From Pseudomonadota bacterium (lineage in GTDB: Bacteria > Pseudomonadota > Gammaproteobacteria > Steroidobacterales > Woeseiaceae): a stretch of DNA of 41,999 bases. The notes under the pieces were generated by a model. That model was not told the origin of the DNA and searched no databases. It saw only the letters and a program-made list of their open reading frames with translations. Location: NCBI GenBank assembly GCA_022574185.1, contig JACZSM010000018.1, forward strand, positions 1 to 41,999, read 5' to 3'. Of this stretch, positions 1-8,310 are shown piece by piece (positions within the stretch are counted from its first letter, which is position 1; every line of letters begins with the position of its first letter). Both the position numbers and the translations under genes were made by a program.

Positions 1-9
1 AGTACTAGC

Positions 10-663
10 ATGCAAACCACAGCGAAGACCCTGAGCGACGTACCGGCGATCAATCGATTCCTGAGCTACTGCCGTGTGCGGACCGTGCCATCAAAGACAG
101 TCATGATTCATGCCGGCGATTTGCCGGACGTGCTGTATTACATCGTTGCTGGCTCTGTCGAAGTCATGATCGAGGACGAGGATGGCAACGAAATGGTTCT
201 TGCCTACCTGAACAAGGGTCAGTTCTTCGGCGAAATGGGCCTTTTCTACGAGCAGCCGACGCGCAGCGCCTGGGTGCGTACTCGAACGGAATGCGAAATT
301 GCCGAAATGACGTACCCGCGCTTTCGTCAAATCGCGAGTGAAAGTCCAGGGCTCATTTTCGAACTCGCCACGCAGCTGGCGACACGCCTTGATAAAACGA
401 ACCGCAAACTCGGTGACCTCGCTTTTGTCGATGTCACAGGCCGTGTTGCACATGCCATTATGGATTTGTGCAATGAACCCGACGCGATGACACATCCGGA
501 TGGCATGCAGATCAAGGTAAGTCGACAGGAACTGAGTCGACTCGTCGGTTGTTCGCGGGAGATGGCGGGTAGAGTGTTGAAAGTTCTCGAAGAGCAGGGA
601 CTCGTCACGGCCAGTGGTAAGACCATCGTTGTCTTTGGCGCGAGGCCAAATCGAAACCTGTAA
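10..663 (+). CDS. crp: CRP/Vfr-type cyclic-nucleotide-responsive transcription regulator
   Basis: A 217-residue protein that aligns end to end with E. coli CRP and Pseudomonas Vfr. The cyclic-nucleotide-binding beta-roll covers about residues 20-110, with FGEMGLF (Glu75) and RSAWVR (Arg85, Ser86) matching the cAMP phosphate-binding cassette. The dimerisation helix follows, then a winged helix-turn-helix at about 170-193 with the recognition helix SREMAGRVLK. That helix keeps the Arg, Glu, Gly, Arg and Lys of E. coli CRP but has Met-Ala in place of Thr-Val, so a TGTGA-type operator is expected. The adenine-contact pair Thr-Ser of E. coli CRP is Thr130-Asn131 here. The gene converges on rpe with a 13-bp gap. 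Its promoter lies outside the window. cAMP as ligand is inferred; Xanthomonas Clp shows that close relatives can bind c-di-GMP. Confidence 0.96.
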   Translation: MQTTAKTLSDVPAINRFLSYCRVRTVPSKTVMIHAGDLPDVLYYIVAGSVEVMIEDEDGNEMVLAYLNKGQFFGEMGLFYEQPTRSAWVRTRTECEIAEMTYPRFRQIASESPGLIFELATQLATRLDKTNRKLGDLAFVDVTGRVAHAIMDLCNEPDAMTHPDGMQIKVSRQELSRLVGCSREMAGRVLKVLEEQGLVTASGKTIVVFGARPNRNL

Positions 664-676
664 ATACGGCAGGCTC

Positions 677-1345
677 CTACATCGGGTTATTAATTTCTTG
701 TTTCATCGCGGCAATCGTTGTCGCGTAGTCATCACTGCCGAAAATAGCCGATCCTGCAACGAATGTGTCAGCTCCTGCAGCGGCAATCTCAGCAATATTA
801 TCGATTTTGACTCCACCATCGACCTCGAGGCGAATATCGAGCCCGCTCGATTCGATGATGCTGCGCGCCTCGCGCAATTTGTCCAGCGCCGTCCGAATGA
901 AATTCTGCCCGCCGAACCCCGGGTTCACCGACATGATAAGCACCATGTCGATCTTGTCGATGACATGTTCCAGACAAGCCAGCGGCGTCGCGGGATTGAA
1001 TACGAGTCCAGCTTTACATCCCTGCTCTCGAATGAGCGCCAATGAACGATCAATATGCCGGCTCGCCTCGGGATGAAACGTAATTATGCTGGCCCCGGCC
1101 TTCGCGAAATCGGGAATAATGCGATCGACGGGCTCGACCATCAGGTGGACATCGATCGGCGCTTCGATGCCGTGATTGCGCAATGCGGCAAGAATCAGCG
1201 GGCCGATCGTCAGATTCGGCACAAAGTGATTATCCATGACGTCAAAATGCACAATGTCGGCGCCGGCATCGAGAACCGCGCTGACATCATCGCCAAGTCG
1301 CGCAAAATCGGCAGATAGTATCGAAGGTGCTATGAGTGGTGTCAC
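677..1345 (-). CDS. rpe: Ribulose-phosphate 3-epimerase
   Basis: A 222-residue TIM barrel that interconverts ribulose-5-phosphate and xylulose-5-phosphate in the cytosolic pentose phosphate pathway. Visible family motifs are [10 protein letters not shown] at the N-terminus, [12 protein letters not shown] (metal ligands His33 and Asp35), DVHLMV with His67, [10 protein letters not shown] and the C-terminal VDGGV with the catalytic Asp. The residue after the first MD is Asn rather than the more common Gly, which is seen in the family. Length is normal. The start is GTG at 1343-1345, preceded by an AAAAGGAAA ribosome-binding site. It converges with crp. Confidence 0.97.
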   Translation of the reverse strand: MTPLIAPSILSADFARLGDDVSAVLDAGADIVHFDVMDNHFVPNLTIGPLILAALRNHGIEAPIDVHLMVEPVDRIIPDFAKAGASIITFHPEASRHIDRSLALIREQGCKAGLVFNPATPLACLEHVIDKIDMVLIMSVNPGFGGQNFIRTALDKLREARSIIESSGLDIRLEVDGGVKIDNIAEIAAAGADTFVAGSAIFGSDDYATTIAAMKQEINNPM

Positions 1346-1411
1346 TGTGTTTTCCTTTTCTTGCTGTTAATTGGTCTGGGCAGCCAGGTTCAGTTCGATC
1401 CAACAACGCGG

Positions 1412-2206
1412 CTAGCGAATCGATCGTCTGGCCTTGAGCATTTCGTAGGCACGCCGAATTTCGCGCGTCCGTCGCTCAGCCTCTGCGACAACGGCAGCGT
1501 CGGGGCTGCGTGACGCAATTTTATCTGGATGATTCTTGTTCATCAGTCGTCGGTAGGCCTTCTTGATGTCCTCGTTCGTCGTCGACTCCTCGACGCCCAA
1601 AGCCAGATAAGCGTTTCTGACCCGCTGTGCGTCAGCGTCGCCAGCGGGTGAATGTCTGAATCCTTTTTGCGCACGAATCATCGCCTCCAACTGCGCCAGG
1701 TCGACACGACCGATGTCGAGCTCGGTGCAGATCGTCCAGATCATCGCACGTTCCTTCTGGTGCAAGCTGTCTTTGGCGAGTACCACCTCAAGTAGCAAGC
1801 GCACAAACAACAAACGCATATCGGTTCGGCGTGCGTCTACACGCCGAAGCTGGCGCATCGTCTGTATGAGCGGAAAAGCGGCTTTCTTGCCGTCCTCAAA
1901 CCAGTTGATCGCGTGCCTGACCCTTGCCGGCCCGAGACCGATACGGTGCATGATAGCGCGAGCAGCTCGAATCTCATCCTCGCTGACACGGCCGTCAATT
2001 TTTGTCAGATGCCCCATCGTCTGAAATAAAGCCCTGACGTACTCATCGGGCAGGCGCCCGATCCCTGTCCCCTGCCGTTGGAATCTCCGGTACCGCTCCG
2101 CAAACCCGCGATCAAACTGGTGGCCAAGAAACAGGCCAAGGAGCGCAAACAAGGGCTTCAGCGTCACAAGCCCGACCAATGTGCCAACAATTTTTCCCCA
2201 GTACAA
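1412..2206 (-). CDS. djlA: DjlA-like membrane-anchored J-domain co-chaperone
   Basis: A 264-residue protein with the DjlA layout: one N-terminal membrane segment (about residues 5-30, Gly-rich), a TerB-like helical domain (about 55-180) and a C-terminal J domain (about 196-264) whose HPD tripeptide is residues 226-228. It should stimulate DnaK ATPase from the inner membrane. The start codon is TTG at 2204-2206. I accept it because the first residues, MYWGKIVG, match the E. coli DjlA N-terminus (MQYWGKIIG), although no good Shine-Dalgarno is visible. It is transcribed away from purC across a 125-bp divergent intergenic region. Confidence 0.9.
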   Translation of the reverse strand: MYWGKIVGTLVGLVTLKPLFALLGLFLGHQFDRGFAERYRRFQRQGTGIGRLPDEYVRALFQTMGHLTKIDGRVSEDEIRAARAIMHRIGLGPARVRHAINWFEDGKKAAFPLIQTMRQLRRVDARRTDMRLLFVRLLLEVVLAKDSLHQKERAMIWTICTELDIGRVDLAQLEAMIRAQKGFRHSPAGDADAQRVRNAYLALGVEESTTNEDIKKAYRRLMNKNHPDKIASRSPDAAVVAEAERRTREIRRAYEMLKARRSIR

Positions 2207-2235
2207 TGCAGGTTCTCACTATTAGGCGATGCGTA

Positions 2236-2251
2236 ATCCTAACGTTTGCGC
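2236..2251. promoter_or_regulatory. Possible PurR-like half-palindrome upstream of purC
   Basis: The sequence ATCCTAACGTTTGCGC matches 12 of 16 positions of the E. coli PurR operator ACGCAAACGTTTGCGT, and one arm, AACGTTTGCG, is perfect. It lies 80 bp before purC, a classical PurR target. The other arm is degenerate and no similar site precedes purE in this window, so this is tentative. Confidence 0.25.
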
Positions 2252-2331
2252 AACAGGTTTCCTATTGCCGCAACTTGCCTCGTCCGGGCCGAACAGCGAT
2301 CATCCGTGTCGGGTTTCCGTGACGGACGAAC

Positions 2332-3228
2332 ATGACCAACAGAAATTCTGACGACGCGCTGTTCGAGTCAGTAATCCCGGACCTGCCACTGATTGGCCGC
2401 GGCAAGGTACGTGACATCTACAGCGTCGACAGCGATCACCTGCTGATTGTCACGACTGACCGGCTTTCCGCCTACGACGTCGTCCTGCCCGACCCGGTAC
2501 CGATGAAGGGTTACGTACTCACGAAAATATCGCTGTTCTGGTTTCGAATGATGGCCGACCTTGTCGATAATCAATTGACCAATCGGACCGTCGACGACGT
2601 GGTCACGGATCCGATTATTTGCCGGCCATTGCGAGATCGCTCCCTTGTCGTAAAGCGACTCAAGCCACTGCCAATTGAGGCTGTTGTGCGCGGATATTTA
2701 ATCGGCTCGGGATGGCGCGACTATCAGGAGACAGGCCAGATTTGCCGAATTTCTCTGCCGTCGGGCCTGCAGCAAGCCGAGCGGTTGCCGCAGACCTTGT
2801 TCACTCCAGCGACCAAAGCCGAAGCCGGCGACCACGATGAGAATATTAGTTATGACGACGTGGTCGACTTGATTGGCGAACGCCTTGCCGAGCGCGTTCG
2901 CGATCTGTCTATCGCAATCTATACGCGTGCCGCACAGCACGCGCTAGCACGTGGCATTATCATTGCCGATACGAAATTCGAGTTTGGGCTCGATGACGAA
3001 GGCCAGTTGCATCTCATTGACGAGTTGATCACACCCGATTCGTCACGATTCTGGCCCATTGATGGCTACGCAATCGGCATCAGTCCACCGAGTTTCGACA
3101 AACAGTTTGTGCGTGACTACCTCGACACCCTCGACTGGGACAAGACAGCGCCCGGGCCCGAATTACCGGCCGACGTATTACGGCAAACCAGCGACAAATA
3201 CCAAGAAGCCCTGAACCTCCTGACATGA
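2332..3228 (+). CDS. purC: Phosphoribosylaminoimidazole-succinocarboxamide synthase (SAICAR synthetase)
   Basis: A 298-residue enzyme of de novo purine synthesis that condenses CAIR with aspartate using ATP. It has the N-terminal GRGKVRDIY nucleotide-binding loop at about residues 22-30, the [18 protein letters not shown] segment, and the C-terminal [15 protein letters not shown] signature. The length of about 300 places it with the longer, yeast ADE1-like PurC group rather than the 237-residue E. coli type. ATG start at 2332. yihY follows on the same strand after about 40-60 bp. purE and purK lie 3.4 kb downstream, so three purine genes cluster loosely here. Confidence 0.97.
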   Translation: MTNRNSDDALFESVIPDLPLIGRGKVRDIYSVDSDHLLIVTTDRLSAYDVVLPDPVPMKGYVLTKISLFWFRMMADLVDNQLTNRTVDDVVTDPIICRPLRDRSLVVKRLKPLPIEAVVRGYLIGSGWRDYQETGQICRISLPSGLQQAERLPQTLFTPATKAEAGDHDENISYDDVVDLIGERLAERVRDLSIAIYTRAAQHALARGIIIADTKFEFGLDDEGQLHLIDELITPDSSRFWPIDGYAIGISPPSFDKQFVRDYLDTLDWDKTAPGPELPADVLRQTSDKYQEALNLLT

Positions 3229-3290
3229 TCGCAGCGATCGCCCATGTACAATGACGCTCTTGGCAGGCTTTGGCTCTTGATATCGCAAAG

Positions 3291-4604
3291 ATGATGGCTA
3301 CGCTTCGCAACCGTTTCGATAAGCTCGTTTGGGGAGACATGTTGCATGAACACAGCCTTCCCGGCCGCATAATCTCTACGGCGCTGCGCTATGTTTACGC
3401 ACTCCTGCGGGACATGGTCGCAGGCCAGTTGATGTTGCGTTCGATGAGTCTCGTCTACACCACTTTGCTTTCCGTTGTCCCTTTGATTGCATTCAGCTTT
3501 TCGGTACTGAAAGGCTTCGGTGTGCACAACGATCTGCAGCCGTTGTTATTCAAGTTGCTTGAACCGCTGGGCACGCAAGGTGCGGAAATTACGCAACAGG
3601 TCATCGACCTCGTCGACAATGTCAAAGGCGGCGTGCTTGGAGGCATTAGCCTGGCATTCTTTATTTACACCGCGATCTCCATGGTGCAAAAAATCGAGGA
3701 AAGCTTTAACTACGTATGGCATGTCGCCAAGCGTCGCAATTTCGCCCGGCGAGTTACCGAATACCTGGTCGTGATGTTGATTGGCCCAGTCGCGATCGTC
3801 ATAGCGCTTGGTATCATTGCCTCCTTGCGTAGCACCACCATGGTGCAATTGTTCTTAGCATCTGATGCACTCAGCCCACTCGTTCTTTTCACGAGCAAGC
3901 TGACACCCTATGTGCTGGTCACATGTGTATTTACGTTCCTGTATATTTATGTGCCAAATACGCGCGTACGATTCCGTTCAGCACTGGTTGGCGGCATCGC
4001 CGGTGGTTTCATTTGGGCGAGCATGAGCTTGATCTTCGCGACATTTGTCGTCTATTCGACCCGCACACAGCTTATTTATTCGGGTTTTGCCGTCGCGATC
4101 ACAACTTTGATCTGGTTGTATATGAACTGGCTCATCCTTCTCGTCGGCGCACAACTCGCGTTTTATCATCAAAATCCAGCGTTCCTGCGAATCGGGCGTC
4201 GCGAGCCGCGTCTATCCAATGCCATGCGCGAACGTCTTGCACTGAACATCATGTTTCTTGTCGGCCGCGCATTTCGCAATTCCGACCGGTCCGTAACGAT
4301 TCAGACGCTCGCCAGCACGCTCAGAATTCCATCGATTACGCTGACACCGATTGTCGCCGGACTCGAAAACAGCGGGCTGTTGACCTCATCCGAAACTGAA
4401 GTCTTGATTCCAGGCCGAGAAATGGCACGAATTGAACTTGACGACATCCTTGACGTTGTGCGTCAGCAGGGCGAAACGGGCTCGTATCGTGACCCTGAGT
4501 GGGCCAATGCAGTTCAAGATCTCGGCAGCCAACTCGATGCGGCAGTCTCTGCAACCGTGGGCGAGCGCACGTTGGCGGATTTATTGACCCAGGCCGAACC
4601 ATAG
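3291..4604 (+). CDS. yihY: YihY/BrkB-family inner-membrane protein with C-terminal winged-helix-like extension
   Basis: A polytopic membrane protein of 437 residues from ATG at 3291; a TTG start at 3270 would add 7. The first part (about residues 30-290) has six hydrophobic segments and the family hallmarks of an amphipathic N-terminal helix, LVYTTLLSVVPLIAFSFS, and a Trp-rich last helix, LIWLYMNWLILLVGAQLAFY. The family was once called RNase BN/BrkB, but RNase activity was later assigned elsewhere and the role is unresolved. The last 130 residues are soluble and contain a helix-turn-helix-like stretch (LASTLRIPSITLTPIVAGLE), as in long YihY homologues. Neither start has a strong Shine-Dalgarno. 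Confidence 0.88.
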   Translation: MMATLRNRFDKLVWGDMLHEHSLPGRIISTALRYVYALLRDMVAGQLMLRSMSLVYTTLLSVVPLIAFSFSVLKGFGVHNDLQPLLFKLLEPLGTQGAEITQQVIDLVDNVKGGVLGGISLAFFIYTAISMVQKIEESFNYVWHVAKRRNFARRVTEYLVVMLIGPVAIVIALGIIASLRSTTMVQLFLASDALSPLVLFTSKLTPYVLVTCVFTFLYIYVPNTRVRFRSALVGGIAGGFIWASMSLIFATFVVYSTRTQLIYSGFAVAITTLIWLYMNWLILLVGAQLAFYHQNPAFLRIGRREPRLSNAMRERLALNIMFLVGRAFRNSDRSVTIQTLASTLRIPSITLTPIVAGLENSGLLTSSETEVLIPGREMARIELDDILDVVRQQGETGSYRDPEWANAVQDLGSQLDAAVSATVGERTLADLLTQAEP

Positions 4605-4612
4605 CTGCGCCA

Positions 4613-5959
4613 TCAGTTGCCGGCGATCGTCATCTCTTCCACAAGTAACGATCCGCATCGAATACCACCGCGGATATCCTGATCTCTGCCAATCGCGGTG
4701 ACGCGACCAAACAGCTCGCGTAAATTACCCGCAATTGTCACTTCGTGGACTGGAAACTGTATCTCGCCATTCTCAACCCAATGGCCGACAATGCCGCGCG
4801 AATAATCACCGGTCACGGCATTGACGCCATGCCCAATCAGTTCCTCAACAATCAGGCCCTTGTCCATCTGTTTGATCAGCGCCGCAAAATCCTCTGCGTT
4901 GCCGCAAACAAGCAGGTTTTGTGTGCCACCCGCATTCGCCGTCGTTTGCAAGCCGAGACGGCGAGCCGAGTAACTGCTTAACACATATCCCTGCAGCACC
5001 CCATCGGTCACAATGTCACGATCAAAAGTGGCAACACCTTCGGCGTCGTACGGTGCGCTTGCCATGGCCTTGAGCAGATGCGGCCGTTCCTCGATGCGGA
5101 CGAAATCAGGAAATATTTGTTCGCCGACAGCATCCAGGAGAAACGTTGCGCGCCGATATTGAGCACTCCCCGAGATAGCGCCGATCAAGTGGCCTATAAA
5201 CCCGCGTGCTAGTTCTGCAGTAAAAAGAACGGGAGCGCGTGATGTTTTAATCTTGCGTGCACCGAGGCGACCGACAACGCGTCGTGCCGCTGCTTCGCCG
5301 ACATGCTGCGCACTTTCGAGATCAGCAACGTCGCGCGCAACGCTATAGTAGTAATCACGTTGCATTTCTCCATCGGCGCTCCCGAGTACAGCACAACTGA
5401 TGCTGTGGCTGGTCTTCGAATAACTGCCAATGAAGCCATGCGTATTGCCATAGGCGCGAGAACCGCTATTGGTGGACACGGTCGCACCTTCGGAATTATT
5501 TATTTGCGGATCGAATTGCAGCGCCGCAGCTTCACATTCAATCGCCATTTCGATTGCGGCCGATGAGTCGATGGACCAGGGATGATTGAGGTCGACGTCA
5601 TGTACATCAGCACACATGAGATCCGCATCTGCAAGTCCGGAGTGCGGGTCCTGGGCCGTGTAGGTCGAGAATGTACATGCCTTGCTAACCGCTTCCCGTA
5701 CCGCCTCGGGCGATATATCCGAAGTACTTGCACTGCCTTTCCTGGAGTCCCGGTACACCGTTATGCCGATACCGCGATCGTTGGTGTACTCGAGGTTCTC
5801 GACATCGCCGAGACGCGCGGTTGCCGACAGGCCCGTATTATGACTTGCAGCAACTTCAGCCTGATCGACACCCTGCTGCCTGGCGAAGGCCAGCGCTTGC
5901 TGTACCAACGCCTCGAGTTCCTGGCATCCCAGCGACTGCCCTCGTACGGTCTCATTCAT
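4613..5959 (-). CDS. pmbA: TldE/PmbA subunit of the TldD-TldE metalloprotease
   Basis: A 448-residue protein from ATG at 5959; an in-frame TTG at 5968 would add three residues. It matches PmbA throughout, including the AHSI-like middle (YGNTHGFIGSYSKTSHSIS), the FDRDIVTDGVLQGYVLSSYS segment and the C-terminal RDIRGGIRCGSLLVEEMTIAGN-type end. The family works as a heterodimer with TldD, which carries the metal-site motif absent here, and processes microcins and unfolded peptides. tldD is in the same window at 10218-11669, but darP, purEK and an ATPase gene lie between them. It is divergent from darP and converges with yihY (8-bp gap). Confidence 0.96.
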   Translation of the reverse strand: MNETVRGQSLGCQELEALVQQALAFARQQGVDQAEVAASHNTGLSATARLGDVENLEYTNDRGIGITVYRDSRKGSASTSDISPEAVREAVSKACTFSTYTAQDPHSGLADADLMCADVHDVDLNHPWSIDSSAAIEMAIECEAAALQFDPQINNSEGATVSTNSGSRAYGNTHGFIGSYSKTSHSISCAVLGSADGEMQRDYYYSVARDVADLESAQHVGEAAARRVVGRLGARKIKTSRAPVLFTAELARGFIGHLIGAISGSAQYRRATFLLDAVGEQIFPDFVRIEERPHLLKAMASAPYDAEGVATFDRDIVTDGVLQGYVLSSYSARRLGLQTTANAGGTQNLLVCGNAEDFAALIKQMDKGLIVEELIGHGVNAVTGDYSRGIVGHWVENGEIQFPVHEVTIAGNLRELFGRVTAIGRDQDIRGGIRCGSLLVEEMTIAGN

Positions 5960-6053
5960 CGTGCCCAACGTCCTCCGCTCCGTGACCCGTTCGAGCGCGT
6001 GTTAAACTGCTACGACTCATGGTCCTGATCAATTCCCCGGGGTAGCTTAGCCG

Positions 6054-6536
6054 GTGACCCAAGCAAAGCCCAGCAAAAGCGCCAGAAAACGCGAGCAACT
6101 GGATTTACAGGAACTCGGCGAGAAACTCATTGCACTCACCGATGCTGAACTTGACGCAATGTCGCTGCAGGAGAATTTGTTGACGGCAGTGCGGGGCGCC
6201 GCACAAATGAAATCACACGGCGCATTGCGCCGCCAAAAGCAGTTGATCGGCAAGCTGATGCGACACGCTGATGCCGCTCCAATCCGCAAAGGTCTCGAAG
6301 CCATCGGTACGAGCGAACGTCAGTCGAAGCAAGCCTTTTTGTCTGCCGAACGATGGCGTGACCGCCTCATCGACGGCGGTGTTGGCGAACTTGACGCATT
6401 TGAGACCCAGACCTGCCATCAAGACAAGGAACTTCGATCTTTGCTCAGAGAGCTGGCTATTACCGTCAACGATAGAACCGAGAAATCTTTGCGCCGGCAG
6501 ATTTTCAGGCACGTTCACTCTATTCTTGCTGGATGA
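6054..6536 (+). CDS. darP: Ribosome-associated assembly factor DarP (YjgA, DUF615)
   Basis: A 160-residue, highly charged, helical protein of the YjgA/DUF615 family, which associates with late 50S precursors and promotes peptidyl-transferase-centre maturation in E. coli. The N-terminal KSARKREQLDLQELGEKL and the central RRQKQLIGKLMR motif are typical. The length is slightly below the E. coli protein (183). The start is GTG at 6054. It is divergent from pmbA, an arrangement conserved in many Gammaproteobacteria. Confidence 0.92.
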   Translation: MTQAKPSKSARKREQLDLQELGEKLIALTDAELDAMSLQENLLTAVRGAAQMKSHGALRRQKQLIGKLMRHADAAPIRKGLEAIGTSERQSKQAFLSAERWRDRLIDGGVGELDAFETQTCHQDKELRSLLRELAITVNDRTEKSLRRQIFRHVHSILAG

Positions 6537-6623
6537 CTGCAGGAATAACGCCGGCGACGCAGCTTCGGGCGATTTCGCACCACAGGCAGCACTCCAACTG
6601 AATAATCGGGTTAGAATTCGACG

Positions 6624-7112
6624 ATGAGTATTCAGGTCAGCATCATTATGGGTTCCCGGTCAGATTGGGACACAATGCGTCATGCCAGCGAGGCGCTTGA
6701 CAGCCTTGGAGTTGAACACGAAGTTCGCATCATTTCGGCACATCGTACCCCGGACCTGTTGTTTGAGTACGCCGAGTCCGCCGTGAAACGAGGGCTCAAG
6801 GTAATTATTGCAGGTGCCGGCGGCGCCGCCCACTTGCCGGGAATGATGGCTTCGAAAACACGATTGCCCGTGCTCGGCGTTCCGGTGCAGTCAAAGGCGA
6901 TGCGAGGACTCGACTCGCTATTGTCGATCGTACAGATGCCTGCGGGCATTCCCGTGGGTAGCATGGCGATCGGCGAAGCGGGAGCAACCAACGCGGCGCT
7001 TCTCGCCACCTCGATCCTTGCTCTTGCCGACGCGCAACTTGCAACCGCGTTGGATGAATTTCGACAAAATCAGACCGACATGGTCCTGGCAAGCGACATT
7101 CCGGCGATCTAG
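6624..7112 (+). CDS. purE: N5-carboxyaminoimidazole ribonucleotide mutase (PurE class I)
   Basis: A 162-residue enzyme that converts N5-CAIR to CAIR in purine synthesis and acts with PurK, encoded next. The motifs are [10 protein letters not shown] (about residues 9-18), the active-site SAHRTP (38-43), and [14 protein letters not shown]. The presence of purK and the short class I form imply the two-step bacterial route. ATG start at 6624 with no strong Shine-Dalgarno. The TAG stop lies inside a 34-bp imperfect palindrome that continues toward purK. Confidence 0.98.
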   Translation: MSIQVSIIMGSRSDWDTMRHASEALDSLGVEHEVRIISAHRTPDLLFEYAESAVKRGLKVIIAGAGGAAHLPGMMASKTRLPVLGVPVQSKAMRGLDSLLSIVQMPAGIPVGSMAIGEAGATNAALLATSILALADAQLATALDEFRQNQTDMVLASDIPAI

Positions 7113-7142
7113 CCCGGATTATTCATGAATAGCCTGGGCTAG
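7109..7142. repeat. 34-bp imperfect palindrome between purE and purK, related to the MITE ends
   Basis: This stretch reads nearly the same on both strands (CTAGCCC...GGGCTAG outer arms around a GGATTATTCATGAATAGCC core). It overlaps the purE stop codon and ends 11 bp before the purK start. Its left half, CCCGGATTATTCATGAAT, is identical to the 18-bp terminal repeats of the 161-bp element at 29390-29550. It may be a minimal or solo end of that element family and could form an mRNA hairpin between the two cistrons. Confidence 0.75.
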
Positions 7143-7153
7143 ATTTCGAAACC

Positions 7154-8260
7154 ATGCGCATTGGCATTATTGGTGCCGGTCAACTCGGACAGATGCTCGG
7201 GTTTGCGGCACGGGACCTCGATCTAAGCTGTCATTTCATTGATCCCTCTGTATCGCCGCCAGCCGCCCAGGCAGGACCGGTCGTACAGGCGGCGTTCGAC
7301 GACAGTCAGGCGTTGGCGACGCTGGCCGATACCTGCGACGTCGTCACTTATGAATTCGAAAATGTCCCGGTGACCGCGCTACTGGAGATTGCTGATCGCG
7401 TGCCGGTGTACCCGCCGCCCGATGCACTTCGACACGCCCAGGACCGGCTCGCCGAGAAACAATTGTTCGAAATGCTGGACATACCGCTGCCGGCATACCA
7501 GGCCATCGATTCGATCGCTGACCTCAATGAGGCGGCCGCCGCAATCGGTCTGCCCCTCGTTATCAAAACCAGACGTTTGGGCTACGACGGCAAAGGCCAG
7601 TTCGTCCTTCGACATCTCGATGCGATCGAGACTGCCTGGCGGACTCTTGGTCAAGCCGATCTTATCGCCGAGCAATGGGTCGATTTTGACAGTGAGGTAT
7701 CGGCAATCGGCGTACGCAATGTTGATGGCGACATCGTCACCTACCCTCTAACGCGCAATGAACATGTCGACGGCATGCTGCGCGTATCGCGCGCGCCGGT
7801 CGAAGACCTGGTATTAACGCGCCACGCAGAGCGCTACGTACGCAAGTTGCTCGATAACCTTGATTATGTTGGCGTACTCACCCTTGAGCTATTCGTCGTC
7901 GGCGACAAATTGTTCGCCAACGAGTTCGCGCCGCGCGTGCACAATTCAGGGCACTGGACGATCGAGGGCGCCGCTACAAGCCAGTTCGCGAATCACCTGC
8001 TCGCGATCACCAACAGGCCCCTGCAGTCGTCGCAGATACGTGGATATGCCGGCATGATCAACCTGATCGGCCGAATTCCGGACGCTGCACGGCGACTCAA
8101 AGTCGGCCAACTCCATGATTATGGAAAACCTCCACGCCGCGGCAGAAAGCTCGGGCACATTACGACCGTCGCCGACTCTGCGGCTGAGCGTGATCGAATA
8201 ATGGCCGATATCGAGAGAAATGTGACGCAATCGACGCGTCAGTCTGGCACTGGAACATAG
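7154..8260 (+). CDS. purK: N5-carboxyaminoimidazole ribonucleotide synthase
   Basis: A 368-residue ATP-grasp enzyme that makes N5-CAIR from AIR, bicarbonate and ATP for PurE. It opens with the IGIIGAGQLGQMLG loop, has the ATP-grasp VIKTRRLGYDGKGQ segment, EQWVDFDSEVSAIGVRN, and the metal-binding EFAPRVHNSGHWTIEGA motif. Length and order are normal. ATG start at 7154, 41 bp after purE, so the two are very likely co-transcribed through the palindrome. Confidence 0.98.
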   Translation: MRIGIIGAGQLGQMLGFAARDLDLSCHFIDPSVSPPAAQAGPVVQAAFDDSQALATLADTCDVVTYEFENVPVTALLEIADRVPVYPPPDALRHAQDRLAEKQLFEMLDIPLPAYQAIDSIADLNEAAAAIGLPLVIKTRRLGYDGKGQFVLRHLDAIETAWRTLGQADLIAEQWVDFDSEVSAIGVRNVDGDIVTYPLTRNEHVDGMLRVSRAPVEDLVLTRHAERYVRKLLDNLDYVGVLTLELFVVGDKLFANEFAPRVHNSGHWTIEGAATSQFANHLLAITNRPLQSSQIRGYAGMINLIGRIPDAARRLKVGQLHDYGKPPRRGRKLGHITTVADSAAERDRIMADIERNVTQSTRQSGTGT

Positions 8261-8310
8261 CCCGTGACCCGAAAAACCGGGTAAACTAACCGTAAAACAA
8301 GAAAGGCAAC

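Noticed and set aside
671-682. REP remnant (GGCTCCTACA) between crp and rpe
   Set aside because: The match is about 10 bp and is partly the rpe stop codon, so it is explained by coding sequence.
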